NCBI GenBank assembly: GCA_020850595.1
Contig: JADZEK010000160.1
Coordinates: forward strand, 1 to 64,000
Direction: 5' to 3'
Length of the DNA: 64,000 nucleotides
From: Anaerolineales bacterium
Lineage (GTDB): Bacteria > Chloroflexota > Anaerolineae > Anaerolineales > UBA6663
Made by a program: the position numbers and the translations under genes. This document shows, piece after piece, positions 28,210 through 36,561 of this stretch; position 1 is the stretch's first letter, and each line of letters opens with the position of its first letter. The notes under the pieces were generated by a model, which worked only from the letters and a program-made list of their open reading frames with translations, searched no databases and had not been told where the DNA came from.

Positions 28210-28947
28210 ATGCTCGCGGGAGACGAGCCAAATAGCCAAGCAAGCATGATCGGTCTACAGGAATTCGCGCCCAACATCTGGATCGTTGACGGCCCGATCG
28301 TCTTTGATACGGGCTTCGCCTTTACCACGCGCATGACGGTCGTCAAGCTCTCTGATGGCGCGCTCTGGGTAAGCTCACCCGTGCCCAGCCCATTCGAGAC
28401 CCTGGAACAAATCACAAAGTTGGGGCCGGTGCGTTATCTGGTGGCGGCGACACCAAGACACGTTTGGCGACTGGAGGCCTGGCACACGCTTTTCCCCGAG
28501 GCCCAATTGTGGGCGGCGCGAAACACGCCAATGACCTTGAAGCCGGCCCACCTGCCCTTGACCGGCGTCCTGAGCGATCAGCCGCCGGCCGCGTGGGCGG
28601 ACGACCTGGAGCAACTTGTCTTCAAAGGCAACCCGCTGCTCTCGGAAGTCATCTTCTATCACCGCCGGGCCAAGACGGCGATGCTAGATGACATCCTTCA
28701 GGTTGATCCGCCCATGGCGGGCAGGCCGCTGCAGAACGCCATGGCGCGGTTCGGAGGCGTTGCCGCGCCACACGGCGGGGTGCCGCTGGACATGCGCTGG
28801 ACGTTCGTCAACCGCAGGCTGGCCCGGCAATCCTTAGAACAGGTGCTGGCGTGGGATTTCGACAAGCTGATCATCGCCCACGGCGACTGCATCGAAAAAG
28901 AGGCCAAGCCCTTCATCCGGCGGTGCTTCCGCTGGCTGACAAACTGA
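28210..28947 (+). CDS. DUF4336 (metallo-beta-lactamase-like fold) protein
   Basis: The 245-residue protein matches the DUF4336 family: FAPNIWIVDGPI, then TRMTVVKLSDGALWVSSP, and a late IIAHGD. The fold is like metallo-beta-lactamases but lacks the classic HxHxDH motif, so hydrolase activity is doubtful. The reaction is unknown. ATG 28210 has GAGG at proper spacing; ATG 28246 would match the usual family start and is an alternative. The conserved element at 27986 lies upstream, and another precedes the next gene, so the two may be regulated alike. Confidence 0.8.
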   Translation: MLAGDEPNSQASMIGLQEFAPNIWIVDGPIVFDTGFAFTTRMTVVKLSDGALWVSSPVPSPFETLEQITKLGPVRYLVAATPRHVWRLEAWHTLFPEAQLWAARNTPMTLKPAHLPLTGVLSDQPPAAWADDLEQLVFKGNPLLSEVIFYHRRAKTAMLDDILQVDPPMAGRPLQNAMARFGGVAAPHGGVPLDMRWTFVNRRLARQSLEQVLAWDFDKLIIAHGDCIEKEAKPFIRRCFRWLTN

Positions 28948-29007
28948 CGCCCCTCCCGGGCATCACCCCAACCGACAGCGGGCGTGCGCGCCCACCTAGC
29001 CGGCGAA

Positions 29008-29058
29008 CGGGACACAATGTCCCGCCCCAATTGGGACCCGCGCCTCATGACAATCCGC
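29008..29058 (+). promoter_or_regulatory. Conserved upstream element, copy B, with perfect palindrome
   Basis: GGGACA-CAA-TGTCCC (29009-29023) is a perfect 15-bp palindrome. It is followed by TTGGGACCC and CATGACA at the same spacing as in copy A. It ends about 50 bp before the cytochrome gene. Its form suits a dimeric activator such as a Crp/Fnr-family protein; one is encoded at 47586, but a link is only a guess. Confidence 0.6.
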
Positions 29059-29106
29059 AACCGGGCAGATAGAGTGACAGTATCTTGTTGCCGAGGAGAG
29101 GTTCCC

Positions 29107-30108
29107 ATGTTCGATTTCGTTGGCGTCCTGGTCCTGATTGTGCTCGCGGCCGTGTTCGGCTTCTTGGCCACCCGCGCCTGGCGGCTGAAGAACGGACTGC
29201 TGCGCTGGGGCGCGACAGCGCTGGGCGGGCTGCTGACCCTCGCCCCCCTGGCGCTGCTGGCCCTGGCGCTGGTGGGCTTCTATAAGCTCAACCAGCACTA
29301 CCGCAACCCGGTGGCCGACGTGCAGGTGGCCGGCACGGCGGCGCAGATCGCGCGCGGTGAGCAGTTGGCTCACGTGTGCGCCGGCTGCCATTCGCCCGAC
29401 GGCGGGCCGGTGCTGTCGGGCGTGAACTTCCTGGCGAAATTCCCGTTTCCGCCGGTGGGCACCTTCTACGCCCCTAACCTGACGCCCTCCGGCGATATCC
29501 AGGACTGGACCGACGGCGAGGTGATCCGCGCCATCCGCGAGGGCGTGCATCAGGACGGACGCGCGCTGCTGATCATGCCGGCCGGGAACCTGCGGAACTT
29601 GAGCGACGACGACGTGCAGGCCGTGGTGGCCTACCTGCGCGCACAGCCGGCTACCGGCGGGCCGACGCCGGAGAATCGGTGGAACGTGCTGGGCGCGATC
29701 TTTATGAGCCTGTTCGATTTTCGGACCGCGCAGTCACCGGTCGGCCAGGTGACCGCGCCCCAGCCGGGCACGCCCGAATACGGCCACTACCTGGTCAGTA
29801 TCATCGGCTGCGCCGACTGCCACGGCGACCAACTGCAAGGCAAGGTGGACAACGGCCAGCCCGGCCCGCCGGCCGGCCCCAACCTGACCCAGATTGTGCC
29901 TGGCTGGACCGAGGCGCAGTTTATGACCTTCTTCAACACCGGCCGGCGGCCGGATGGCTCAGCGGTGCCGGACGAGACGCTGAATGACGGGACCCAGCGG
30001 CCGCGCATGCCCTGGGACGAGGTGCGCGGCGCCACCAGCGACGCCGACCTGCACGACCTGTATTCCTACCTGCACAGTCTGCCGCCCGTGGCAAGCCCGG
30101 CCCCATGA
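29107..30108 (+). CDS. Membrane-anchored diheme cytochrome c
   Basis: The 333-residue protein has two N-terminal membrane helices (about 1-20 and 33-58), then two cytochrome c domains with heme motifs CAGCH and CADCH and later methionines as probable axial ligands. It should carry electrons on the outer face of the membrane. ATG 29107 is chosen because GAGGAGAGG precedes it; the longer frame is not membrane-like. It is paralogous in layout to the reverse-strand gene at 33773. A cupredoxin gene follows 35 bp later. Confidence 0.88.
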   Translation: MFDFVGVLVLIVLAAVFGFLATRAWRLKNGLLRWGATALGGLLTLAPLALLALALVGFYKLNQHYRNPVADVQVAGTAAQIARGEQLAHVCAGCHSPDGGPVLSGVNFLAKFPFPPVGTFYAPNLTPSGDIQDWTDGEVIRAIREGVHQDGRALLIMPAGNLRNLSDDDVQAVVAYLRAQPATGGPTPENRWNVLGAIFMSLFDFRTAQSPVGQVTAPQPGTPEYGHYLVSIIGCADCHGDQLQGKVDNGQPGPPAGPNLTQIVPGWTEAQFMTFFNTGRRPDGSAVPDETLNDGTQRPRMPWDEVRGATSDADLHDLYSYLHSLPPVASPAP

Positions 30109-30143
30109 CCAACCGCGCGGCTCGCTGAGGTGGATTGTCCCTT

Positions 30144-30539
30144 ATGGGCGGCGCCGCGCGGGCCGAGGCGCGCCGCGGCGAAACCTGCGCGCTGGGCGGT
30201 CTGTTGGGCGTCGTAGGCCTGGCGGTCGTGTTCTCGGTGGCGCTCACGTTGGCCGACAACACCTCGGTGTCGGCCCAGGCCAGAGCGGGCGCCATCACTG
30301 TGGAAATGAAGAACTATGCGTTCACGCCCATCACGCTCCAGGCGCAGCCTGGCGTGACGGTGCGGCTGCTCCTGAAGAACGACGACTCCACCCTGCACAG
30401 CTTCACCCTGCCGGCGGCGGGCGTGGATGTGAGCGTGCCGCCGGGGACCGAGAAGTTGGCCGAGTTCATCGCCCCGGCCGGCGGGGCCGTGCTGGCCCGG
30501 TTGCTGCGGTATAGGAGCCACGCACGGATATTCCTATAA
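30144..30539 (+). CDS. Cupredoxin-like protein lacking its copper-site end
   Basis: The 131-residue protein has one N-terminal membrane helix (about 20-38), then a cupredoxin beta sandwich (ITVEMKNYAFTPITLQAQPG, HSFTLPAAGVDVSVPPGTEK). It stops at PAGGAVLARLLRYRSH where the family normally continues with the strand holding the Cys, His and Met copper ligands. Only the first His (HSF) remains. No other frame supplies the missing end. It is therefore probably a truncated gene. The intact relative is at 34826. Confidence 0.7.
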   Translation: MGGAARAEARRGETCALGGLLGVVGLAVVFSVALTLADNTSVSAQARAGAITVEMKNYAFTPITLQAQPGVTVRLLLKNDDSTLHSFTLPAAGVDVSVPPGTEKLAEFIAPAGGAVLARLLRYRSHARIFL

Positions 30540-30540
30540 T
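30535..30540 (+). promoter_or_regulatory. -10 box for the histidine kinase gene
   Basis: TATAAT lies 7 bp before ATG 30548. No good -35 box sits 17 bp upstream. A transcript from here would begin almost at the start codon, giving a near-leaderless message; no Shine-Dalgarno is visible, which fits. Confidence 0.45.
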
Positions 30541-30547
30541 AGGCTTC

Positions 30548-32791
30548 ATGCGCAAACCCTCACGTTCACGCTGGCTGCTTTGGCTGACCGCGGCCGGCCT
30601 CTGGACGATCTTCCTGGCGTTCGTGGGGCTGCACCTCGTCACGCCGTCCGACGGCGCGCGCCTGCCACCTGGCGTAATTCAATCCACAACTCGAGGGCTG
30701 CGGCTAGAGGCGCTGAGGCCGGGCAACCTGCGCTCGGGTGACGTGCTGCTGGCAGTGGATGGCCAGACCGTCGAGAGCCTGGCCGGCCGATTGACCGGCG
30801 CTGCCGTACCGGCGCCGCCCTGGGCGTTCGGCCAGACGCTGCGCTACACGCTCGTGCGCGATGGCGCCGTCCTCGATGTGCCCGTGACGTTAGGGCGCTA
30901 TTCCCTGGGCGGCGTTCTGGCCGTCAACTGGGGCTCGATCGTTTTCGCGCTCATCTTGCAAGCGATCACGGCGCTGGTCTTTATCAGCCGCCCGGACGAG
31001 CCGGTGGCGCGCGTGTTGTTCATGACCTCGGCGGCCGTGGTCGGCGCCACTAACTGGTCGTTGGGCCTGCAAGTCAGCGACCTGGTTGTGCCGGCCGGCT
31101 TCTGGCTTTACTGCCTCGGCACGCTCGGCGCCTATCAACTGCTCTGGCCGGGCATCCTGCTCATCGTGCTCTTCTTTCCCACCCCCTGGCCGCCCCTGGC
31201 CCGCCGGCGCTGGCTGGCGCCGGTCGTCTACGCGCTGCCGTACCTGGTCGTGTTGGTGGTGACGCCGGCCGGTAACAGCCCCAATGCCTTCGACTGGTCC
31301 CAGTCCGCTGGTTCGCTGACCGACTACGTGCAGGGCGCGTATGTGCTGTTGGCGCTGGCCGGCGTTGTGCGCAGCATTCGCGCCGCCCGCGATCCGGTCA
31401 GCCGCGCCCAGGTGCGTTGGGTGGCGACGGCCCTGATCGTGACCCTGCTGACCAACCTGACCCTGGGCATCATCCCCGAGCTGGCCCTGGGCTACCCGCT
31501 CCTGAGTTGGGATGTGCTGGCCCTGATCGGCCTATCGGTGCCGATTGCCTTCGCCATTGCCATCTTGCGTTATCACCTGTTCGATATTGACGTCTTGCTC
31601 AACCGGACGTTGGTTTACGGGAGCCTGACCACCGGGGTGACGGGCCTGTACGTGCTGGTGGTGGGGGGGCTTGGCCAGACGCTACAAACCAACTATCGCG
31701 GCAGTAACGTGGTGCTATCCTTACTGGTCACGGGTCTGGTGGCCGTGTCGTTCCAATCGGTGCGCCAGCGCTTACAACGGGCGGTCAACCGGCTGCTGTA
31801 CGGCGAACGCGACGAGCCCTATGCGGTGCTCTCACGGCTGAGCCAGCGGATGGAGGCGGCGCTGGCGCCGGAGGCCGTGCTGCCCACGCTGGCCGAGACC
31901 ATTGCCCAGGCCCTGAAACTGCCCTATGTCGCCGTGGCCCTGCAAGGCGCCGGGGAGAGTGCGCCGCAGGTCGTCGCGGCCTGTGGCCCACCGGCGGTCA
32001 AGGTCCTGCTCTGGCCGCTCATTTATCAATCGGAGCGCGTGGGCGAGCTGCGGGTGGCGCCGCGTGGGCCGGGCGAGACGTTCACCGCGGCCGAGCAGCA
32101 CCTGCTCCAGGATATTGCGCACCAGGCCGGGATAGCCGCGCATGCCGTTCAACTAACCGCCGACCTGCAACGCTCACGCGAGCGGCTGGTCAGCGCGCTG
32201 GAAGAGGAACGCCGCCGGCTACGCCGCGACCTGCACGACGGCCTAGGACCGCAGTTGGCCAGCCAAACCCTGACCCTCACCGCGGCTTTGCAGTTATTAC
32301 GGCGGCAGCCGGGCGAGGCCGAGGCACTGTTGGCCGAAGCCATCAAGCACGCCCAAGACGCGATCACCGACATTCGGCGGGTGGTGTACGACCTCCGACC
32401 GCCGGCCCTGGATGACCTCGGCCTGGCGGGGGCACTACGCGCCCAGGCGGCCGGCTACAGCGCGAGTGGCATAAACTTCACCTTGAGTTTGCCGGAGGCC
32501 CTGCCGCCGCTGCCGGCGGCGGTGGAGGTGGCCTGTTATCGCATTGCGCAGGAGGCGCTAACCAACGTGGTCAAGCACGCGCGAGCGCAGAATTGTAGGC
32601 TGAGCCTGGCCGTGACCGACGGCGTGACGCTCGAAGTGGTGGACGACGGCCGCGGGCTGCCCAAAGAACGGCCGGCGGGGGTGGGCCTGAGTTCGATGCG
32701 CGAGCGCGCGGCCGAGCTGGGCGGCCAATGTCTGATCGAGCCGCGCCCGGGCGGGGGCACCCGCGTGCTGGCCCGGCTTTCCTCGCGGTAA
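30548..32791 (+). CDS. Membrane sensor histidine kinase (HisKA_3 type)
   Basis: The 747-residue kinase has an N-terminal helix, a PDZ-like extracytoplasmic stretch (about 45-115, RSGDVLLAVDGQ), around seven membrane helices (about 120-405), a GAF-like domain (about 425-540), a HisKA_3 dimerisation helix with the phospho-accepting His563 in RRDLHDGLG, and a C-terminal ATPase domain (VVDDGRGLP, GVGLSSMRERA). It would pass phosphate to the response regulator 4 bp downstream. It sits between two cytochrome and cupredoxin modules, so redox or respiratory sensing is plausible, but the signal is unknown. Confidence 0.92.
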   Translation: MRKPSRSRWLLWLTAAGLWTIFLAFVGLHLVTPSDGARLPPGVIQSTTRGLRLEALRPGNLRSGDVLLAVDGQTVESLAGRLTGAAVPAPPWAFGQTLRYTLVRDGAVLDVPVTLGRYSLGGVLAVNWGSIVFALILQAITALVFISRPDEPVARVLFMTSAAVVGATNWSLGLQVSDLVVPAGFWLYCLGTLGAYQLLWPGILLIVLFFPTPWPPLARRRWLAPVVYALPYLVVLVVTPAGNSPNAFDWSQSAGSLTDYVQGAYVLLALAGVVRSIRAARDPVSRAQVRWVATALIVTLLTNLTLGIIPELALGYPLLSWDVLALIGLSVPIAFAIAILRYHLFDIDVLLNRTLVYGSLTTGVTGLYVLVVGGLGQTLQTNYRGSNVVLSLLVTGLVAVSFQSVRQRLQRAVNRLLYGERDEPYAVLSRLSQRMEAALAPEAVLPTLAETIAQALKLPYVAVALQGAGESAPQVVAACGPPAVKVLLWPLIYQSERVGELRVAPRGPGETFTAAEQHLLQDIAHQAGIAAHAVQLTADLQRSRERLVSALEEERRRLRRDLHDGLGPQLASQTLTLTAALQLLRRQPGEAEALLAEAIKHAQDAITDIRRVVYDLRPPALDDLGLAGALRAQAAGYSASGINFTLSLPEALPPLPAAVEVACYRIAQEALTNVVKHARAQNCRLSLAVTDGVTLEVVDDGRGLPKERPAGVGLSSMRERAAELGGQCLIEPRPGGGTRVLARLSSR

Positions 32792-32795
32792 CGGC

Positions 32796-33437
32796 GTGGA
32801 ACCGATTCGAGTCCTCATCGCCGACGACCACCCGGTATTCCGCTTTGGTCTAAAGGCGTTGCTGGGCGCCGCGCCCGACCTGGAGGTGACCGGCGAGGCT
32901 GCCGACGGCGAGCAGGCCGTGGCGCTGGCGGCCAATCTCCAGCCGGACGTGGTGGTGATGGACCTGAATATGCCGGGCTTGAGCGGCCTGGAGGCGACCC
33001 GGCAGATTTTGCAGACCAGCCCGCACATCGGCATCCTGGTCGTGACGATGTTCGACGACGACTCGGTGTTCGCCGCGATGCAGGCCGGCGCGCGCGGCTA
33101 CCTGCTGAAAGGCACGGAACCGGAGGCTACCGTGCGCGCGATCCGCACCGTGGCGCACGGCGAGGCGATCTTCAGCCCAACGGTGGCGCAGCGAGTGATG
33201 GACTACTTCGCGCACCACCAACCCAATTGGCCGCCGCAAATCTTCCCGGAGTTGACCGAGCGCGAGCGCGAGCTGTTGGGACTGCTGGCCCAGGGGCTGA
33301 CCAACGCCGCCATCGCTGAGCGGTTGACGCTAAGCCCCAAAACGGTGCGCAACCACGTCTCCAACATCTTCAGCAAGCTGCAAGTGGCCGACCGGGCACA
33401 GGCCATCATCCGGGCGCGTGAAGCCGGGCTGGGATAA
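32796..33437 (+). CDS. NarL/LuxR-type response regulator
   Basis: The 213-residue protein has a receiver domain (1-120) with the phosphorylation site Asp56 in VVVMDLNMPG, the acidic pair in IADDHP and Lys near LLKG, and a C-terminal LuxR-type helix-turn-helix (LTERERELLGLLAQGLTNAA). It is the partner of the kinase just upstream, almost certainly in one operon. Targets may include the flanking cytochrome genes. Confidence 0.95.
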   Translation: MEPIRVLIADDHPVFRFGLKALLGAAPDLEVTGEAADGEQAVALAANLQPDVVVMDLNMPGLSGLEATRQILQTSPHIGILVVTMFDDDSVFAAMQAGARGYLLKGTEPEATVRAIRTVAHGEAIFSPTVAQRVMDYFAHHQPNWPPQIFPELTERERELLGLLAQGLTNAAIAERLTLSPKTVRNHVSNIFSKLQVADRAQAIIRAREAGLG

Positions 33438-33772
33438 GCTTGCATTGGCTGGCGGTCTGAGCTGGCCGCCCACACCTTCTGGGTTCCTCGCCAGGGCAGT
33501 GGCAGTGGTGGTGGGACCCCTGGGTCATAGAGATCCGTCTGCGCCGAGAACAAGCGCCAGGGCAGGAATGAGTGTATTGCACGGCGGGGGCCTCGCAATG
33601 GGCCAGCGCAGGGCGAGGGCCGGGCGGGCGTTGACCCCACGCGCGCGCCGGGTGAACAGACCGAGCGAGGGCGCCGCCCAATCAGCGGGTGGCCCCTCGC
33701 ACGGCCTTGGAAAACCCTGGCGCGCCGTCCGCCGACGGTCGCGGCCGCCGGCCTTACGGCCCCCCGCTGCTC
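33438..33772. other. Gap of about 335 bp between convergent genes
   Basis: The gap lies between the response regulator and the reverse-strand cytochrome. Forward frames through it are very Arg/Ala/Pro-rich shadows. No clear terminator with a T-run is seen. Confidence 0.4.
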
Positions 33773-34756
33773 CTACGGCAGCGGCGCCTTGATATAGGTA
33801 TACAGCGCCGCCAGGTCGTCGTCCGTCATGGCGGCGGCGTTCTGCCAGGGCATGCCTTCAGCGAAGGCCACGCCGTCGGGCCGGACGCCGCTGCGCATCA
33901 TGGCGACGAACTGGTCTGCCGTCAGCGTGTCGACCAGCGGGCGTGGGTTGGGGATGGCCGGGCTGACCGAGGTGGCGGCCGTGCCGGTCATGTCTGGCCC
34001 GTGGCAGCCCCGGCACTCACCAAAGGTGGCGACGTACCGGCCGTACTCGGCCGTGATGCCCGCGGGCGGCGCGGTGACCGTTTCGGGCGACGGCGGCCGG
34101 GCGGGGCCAAACATGCCCGCGCCGAACATGGCCGCCCCGATATAGTTCAGGTTGTCACCGGTCTGACCGGTCGTCGCCACGGGCGGCAGCGAGCGCAGAT
34201 AGGCGATGATGGCCTGGGTGTCCGCGTCGCTCAACTGGTTGTAGGGCAGAGACGCCATCAACGCCAGGACGTGGCCGTCCTGGTTCACGCCGTGCCGCAG
34301 CACGCGGAAGATGTCGCCGTCGCTGTAGCCGGCCAGCTTGCCGCCGGGGGTCAGGTTCTCGGCGGTCATGTCGCCGATGAAGCCAAAGCCTTCAGCGACC
34401 GACAGGTTGAAACCACCGCTGAGCGGCAGTTCGCCGGTTGGCATGCCCTGCGCGTCCACGGCGCTGTGGCAGCCGCGGCAGGCGATCGTCACCAGGTATT
34501 CGCCGCGCGCCACCTGCTCGGGCGTGCCCGCCACGACCAGGCTGGGCGCGGCCGGCGCGCCCGGGAAGTAGAAGGCGGCCAGGCCCTTACCGCCGAAGAA
34601 AGTCACGGCCGCCAGCACCAGCGTGCCCAGGCCCGCCCCCAGGCCGCCGGCGATTTTGACCCACAGCCGTTTGGCGCGCACCGCTCGCCAGGTGAGCCAA
34701 CCCGCCCCCAGCGTCAGCGCCAACAAAACGAGAAAGACCAGGATAGTGATGAGCAT
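33773..34756 (-). CDS. Membrane-anchored diheme cytochrome c
   Basis: The 327-residue protein has two N-terminal membrane helices (MLITILVFLVLLALTLG; then about 30-55) and two heme motifs, CRGCH twice. It resembles the forward gene at 29107 in length, topology and heme placing. GGAGG sits 5 bp before ATG 34756, which decides the start over the upstream ATG. A cupredoxin lipoprotein gene lies upstream on the same strand, so the two likely form an electron-transfer pair outside the membrane. Confidence 0.88.
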   Translation of the reverse strand: MLITILVFLVLLALTLGAGWLTWRAVRAKRLWVKIAGGLGAGLGTLVLAAVTFFGGKGLAAFYFPGAPAAPSLVVAGTPEQVARGEYLVTIACRGCHSAVDAQGMPTGELPLSGGFNLSVAEGFGFIGDMTAENLTPGGKLAGYSDGDIFRVLRHGVNQDGHVLALMASLPYNQLSDADTQAIIAYLRSLPPVATTGQTGDNLNYIGAAMFGAGMFGPARPPSPETVTAPPAGITAEYGRYVATFGECRGCHGPDMTGTAATSVSPAIPNPRPLVDTLTADQFVAMMRSGVRPDGVAFAEGMPWQNAAAMTDDDLAALYTYIKAPLP

Positions 34757-34825
34757 GTCAGCCTCCAAGTGGATGATTGGGCGGATACGCAGCGCCTTGG
34801 TCGGCGGGGGTTACGCCGCCGGGTT

Positions 34826-35170
34826 TCACGGTTCAACTACCAGCACGCCCGTCATCCCCGCCGCCGCGTGGCCGGGCGAGCCGCAATAAAAGCGATAGCG
34901 GCCCGGCTCGGCCGGGGTGAAGACGGCGTCGAAGGCGGCGTTGGCCGGCAGCGGGGCGTGGATGTCAAACTCGTCAATATCGAAAGCATGGGCGTAACCA
35001 TCCTGGTTGACCACGCGCAGGGTCACCGGCTGCCCGGCCGGCACATGCACCTCGGCCGTCACGAAACTCAGGCCGTTGGCCTTGATGACGAGGCTGCCAT
35101 CGCCCGGCCCGCAGGCGGCCAGGCCCAGCGCAAGGCAAAACAGGAGCGTGAGCGAGAACCAGCGTCGCAT
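34826..35170 (-). CDS. Cupredoxin lipoprotein (plastocyanin-like)
   Basis: The 114-residue protein has a lipoprotein signal (LALGLAAC) and a complete cupredoxin domain. The type 1 copper ligands are visible: His in YAHAF, Cys in FYCGSPGH with its His, and Met in AAGMTG. It should shuttle electrons at the membrane surface, probably with the cytochrome encoded 69 bp downstream. The start at MRRWF gives a normal signal peptide. Confidence 0.85.
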   Translation of the reverse strand: MRRWFSLTLLFCLALGLAACGPGDGSLVIKANGLSFVTAEVHVPAGQPVTLRVVNQDGYAHAFDIDEFDIHAPLPANAAFDAVFTPAEPGRYRFYCGSPGHAAAGMTGVLVVEP

Positions 35171-35212
35171 GGTTGAGACGCCTCCGGGCGCGCCGTGCTT
35201 CAAGCCAGCGCT

Positions 35213-35704
35213 TCAGAACGGTTTGGCCACCATCAGCCAGGCGATGAGGGCGAAGCCGCCATAGCCGATGACGGTGAGCAAGACGGGATTGGTCTGGCCC
35301 AAGATCGCCAACACCACCGCGTCGCTCTGGGCCGGCTCGGGCGGAAACCACTTGCCCTTGAGGTTGTAACGCAGCCCGGCGGCCTTCCGGGCCTGGCCGT
35401 ATAGCCCGCCGCCCAAGACCGTCATCAGCACCACAATCGCCACCAGCAGCACAATCGAGGCCCAGATCCAGCCTGACCCCCACCAGGCCCCCTGGAAGCC
35501 CGCGATGACGCCGAAGAGGAAGAAGGCGTAGAGCATGGCGAACATCGCCGGATACGAGGCCGCCGACAGGTCGAGCAGGGCGCGGACGCGCGCGAGGTCG
35601 CGCTCGCGCTTTAAGGCGAACGCCACCGCCGCCGAGACCCCGTGCGCGAGCAGGTATCCGAAGACGCCGACAACGTGCAGGAAGACCACCAACTGATAGA
35701 GCAT
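35213..35704 (-). CDS. Four-helix membrane protein, DUF2269-like
   Basis: The 163-residue protein has four membrane helices, starting MLYQLVVFLHVVGVFGYLLA with a His in helix 1. The pattern and size match DUF2269-type membrane proteins, of unknown role. It lies in a reverse-strand run with the cupredoxin and cytochrome genes, so a part in the same electron-transfer system is possible. Confidence 0.72.
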   Translation of the reverse strand: MLYQLVVFLHVVGVFGYLLAHGVSAAVAFALKRERDLARVRALLDLSAASYPAMFAMLYAFFLFGVIAGFQGAWWGSGWIWASIVLLVAIVVLMTVLGGGLYGQARKAAGLRYNLKGKWFPPEPAQSDAVVLAILGQTNPVLLTVIGYGGFALIAWLMVAKPF

Positions 35705-35764
35705 TGAGCTAGCCCTCTCCGGCGGGCATGGCCGCCAACACCCCGGCTCGGCCAGGCTTGCGCC

Positions 35765-36181
35765 TCAGCGCGCCTCGGCCTCCACCGACCGGGCCGCCCA
35801 CACGCCGGTGGCGATGATGATCAGGTGAACGACGATGAAGGCCGCATAGCCGATGGCGCTGTAGCCGCGGGCGATCAGGTATAGGTCGTCGAGCACGCCG
35901 TGGGTGAACTCCAGCCAGATGAAGAGCCAGGCCGCGCCCAGGTAGCGCCGGGGGTTACGCGAGGCCCACAAGGCAAAGGTGCCAATGCCCAACAGTTCGA
36001 ACGCGAAGGGCGACCAGCCGTCCACAAAAGCCTGAATCGTGTCGGGCGTAACGGGCAGGGAGGCTTCGCCCAACGTCGAGCCTAGGATAGCGGGGTTCAA
36101 CAGGACTCCGTAGAGGTTCATCACGGCCAGCAGCAGGTAGAACCCGCCGAAAATGCGAAACCACCAGGTCAGTTTTTTCAT
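35765..36181 (-). CDS. Four-helix membrane protein, BphX-like
   Basis: The 138-residue protein has four membrane helices; MKKLTWWFRIFGGFYLLLAV and FWLEFTHG-like WLEFTHGVLDDLYL are as in the BphX family of small membrane proteins. The biochemical role is not known. A GGAG precedes the start. It is probably the first gene of the reverse-strand run ending with the cytochrome at 33773. Confidence 0.7.
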   Translation of the reverse strand: MKKLTWWFRIFGGFYLLLAVMNLYGVLLNPAILGSTLGEASLPVTPDTIQAFVDGWSPFAFELLGIGTFALWASRNPRRYLGAAWLFIWLEFTHGVLDDLYLIARGYSAIGYAAFIVVHLIIIATGVWAARSVEAEAR

Positions 36182-36261
36182 GCTGGCGTCTCCTTGCGCG
36201 AGATAGCCGGTTTAGGCGCGGGCGGCGCCTGCGCGCCCGGCCCCCGGCAGGACCAAACGTG

Positions 36262-36492
36262 TCATTGGGCGGCTTCCGCCGGCGGCGCGGCGCGGCCGTT
36301 TGGATCGGAGCGCTGCTGCGTCCAGGCCGTCAGGAAGGCGGCCAACTCCTCCATTGTGCTAAACCCCCAGCGTTCGCCCGTGTGCGGGTTCTCCAGGCTG
36401 CAGCGCCAGGCCGGCGCGCTCCCCGCCTCGTTCCACAAGCCGAGGAGAAACGTGTGATAGCGCGGCGGGCGGTGACTCGGCTTTTGCGGCAT
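36262..36492 (-). CDS. Small conserved hypothetical protein
   Basis: The 76-residue protein contains YHTFLLGLWNEAG and WRCSLENPHTGERWGFSTME, a pattern I recall from many small Chloroflexota proteins. No membrane helix or known domain is seen. It is divergent from the AfsR-like gene that starts 70 bp away, so the two could share a promoter region. Confidence 0.6.
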   Translation of the reverse strand: MPQKPSHRPPRYHTFLLGLWNEAGSAPAWRCSLENPHTGERWGFSTMEELAAFLTAWTQQRSDPNGRAAPPAEAAQ

Positions 36493-36561
36493 AGTGCGCC
36501 TGTGGTATTCTTCGCCCAGCTTACCAAAACGACCATTTAGAGTTCGTTAATTGGAGCGCGC

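Noticed and set aside
27557-28249. A 230-residue gene after the transposase remnant
   Set aside because: Only its early part matches the transposase C-terminal block; the rest is basic, low-information sequence without a start signal.
33511-33540. A third copy of the upstream element
   Set aside because: GTGGGACCCCTGGGTCAT resembles part of it, but the palindromic block is missing and it lies between convergent genes.
33689-35176. A 495-residue forward frame
   Set aside because: It covers the reverse-strand cytochrome and cupredoxin genes, which have heme and copper motifs and proper start signals.
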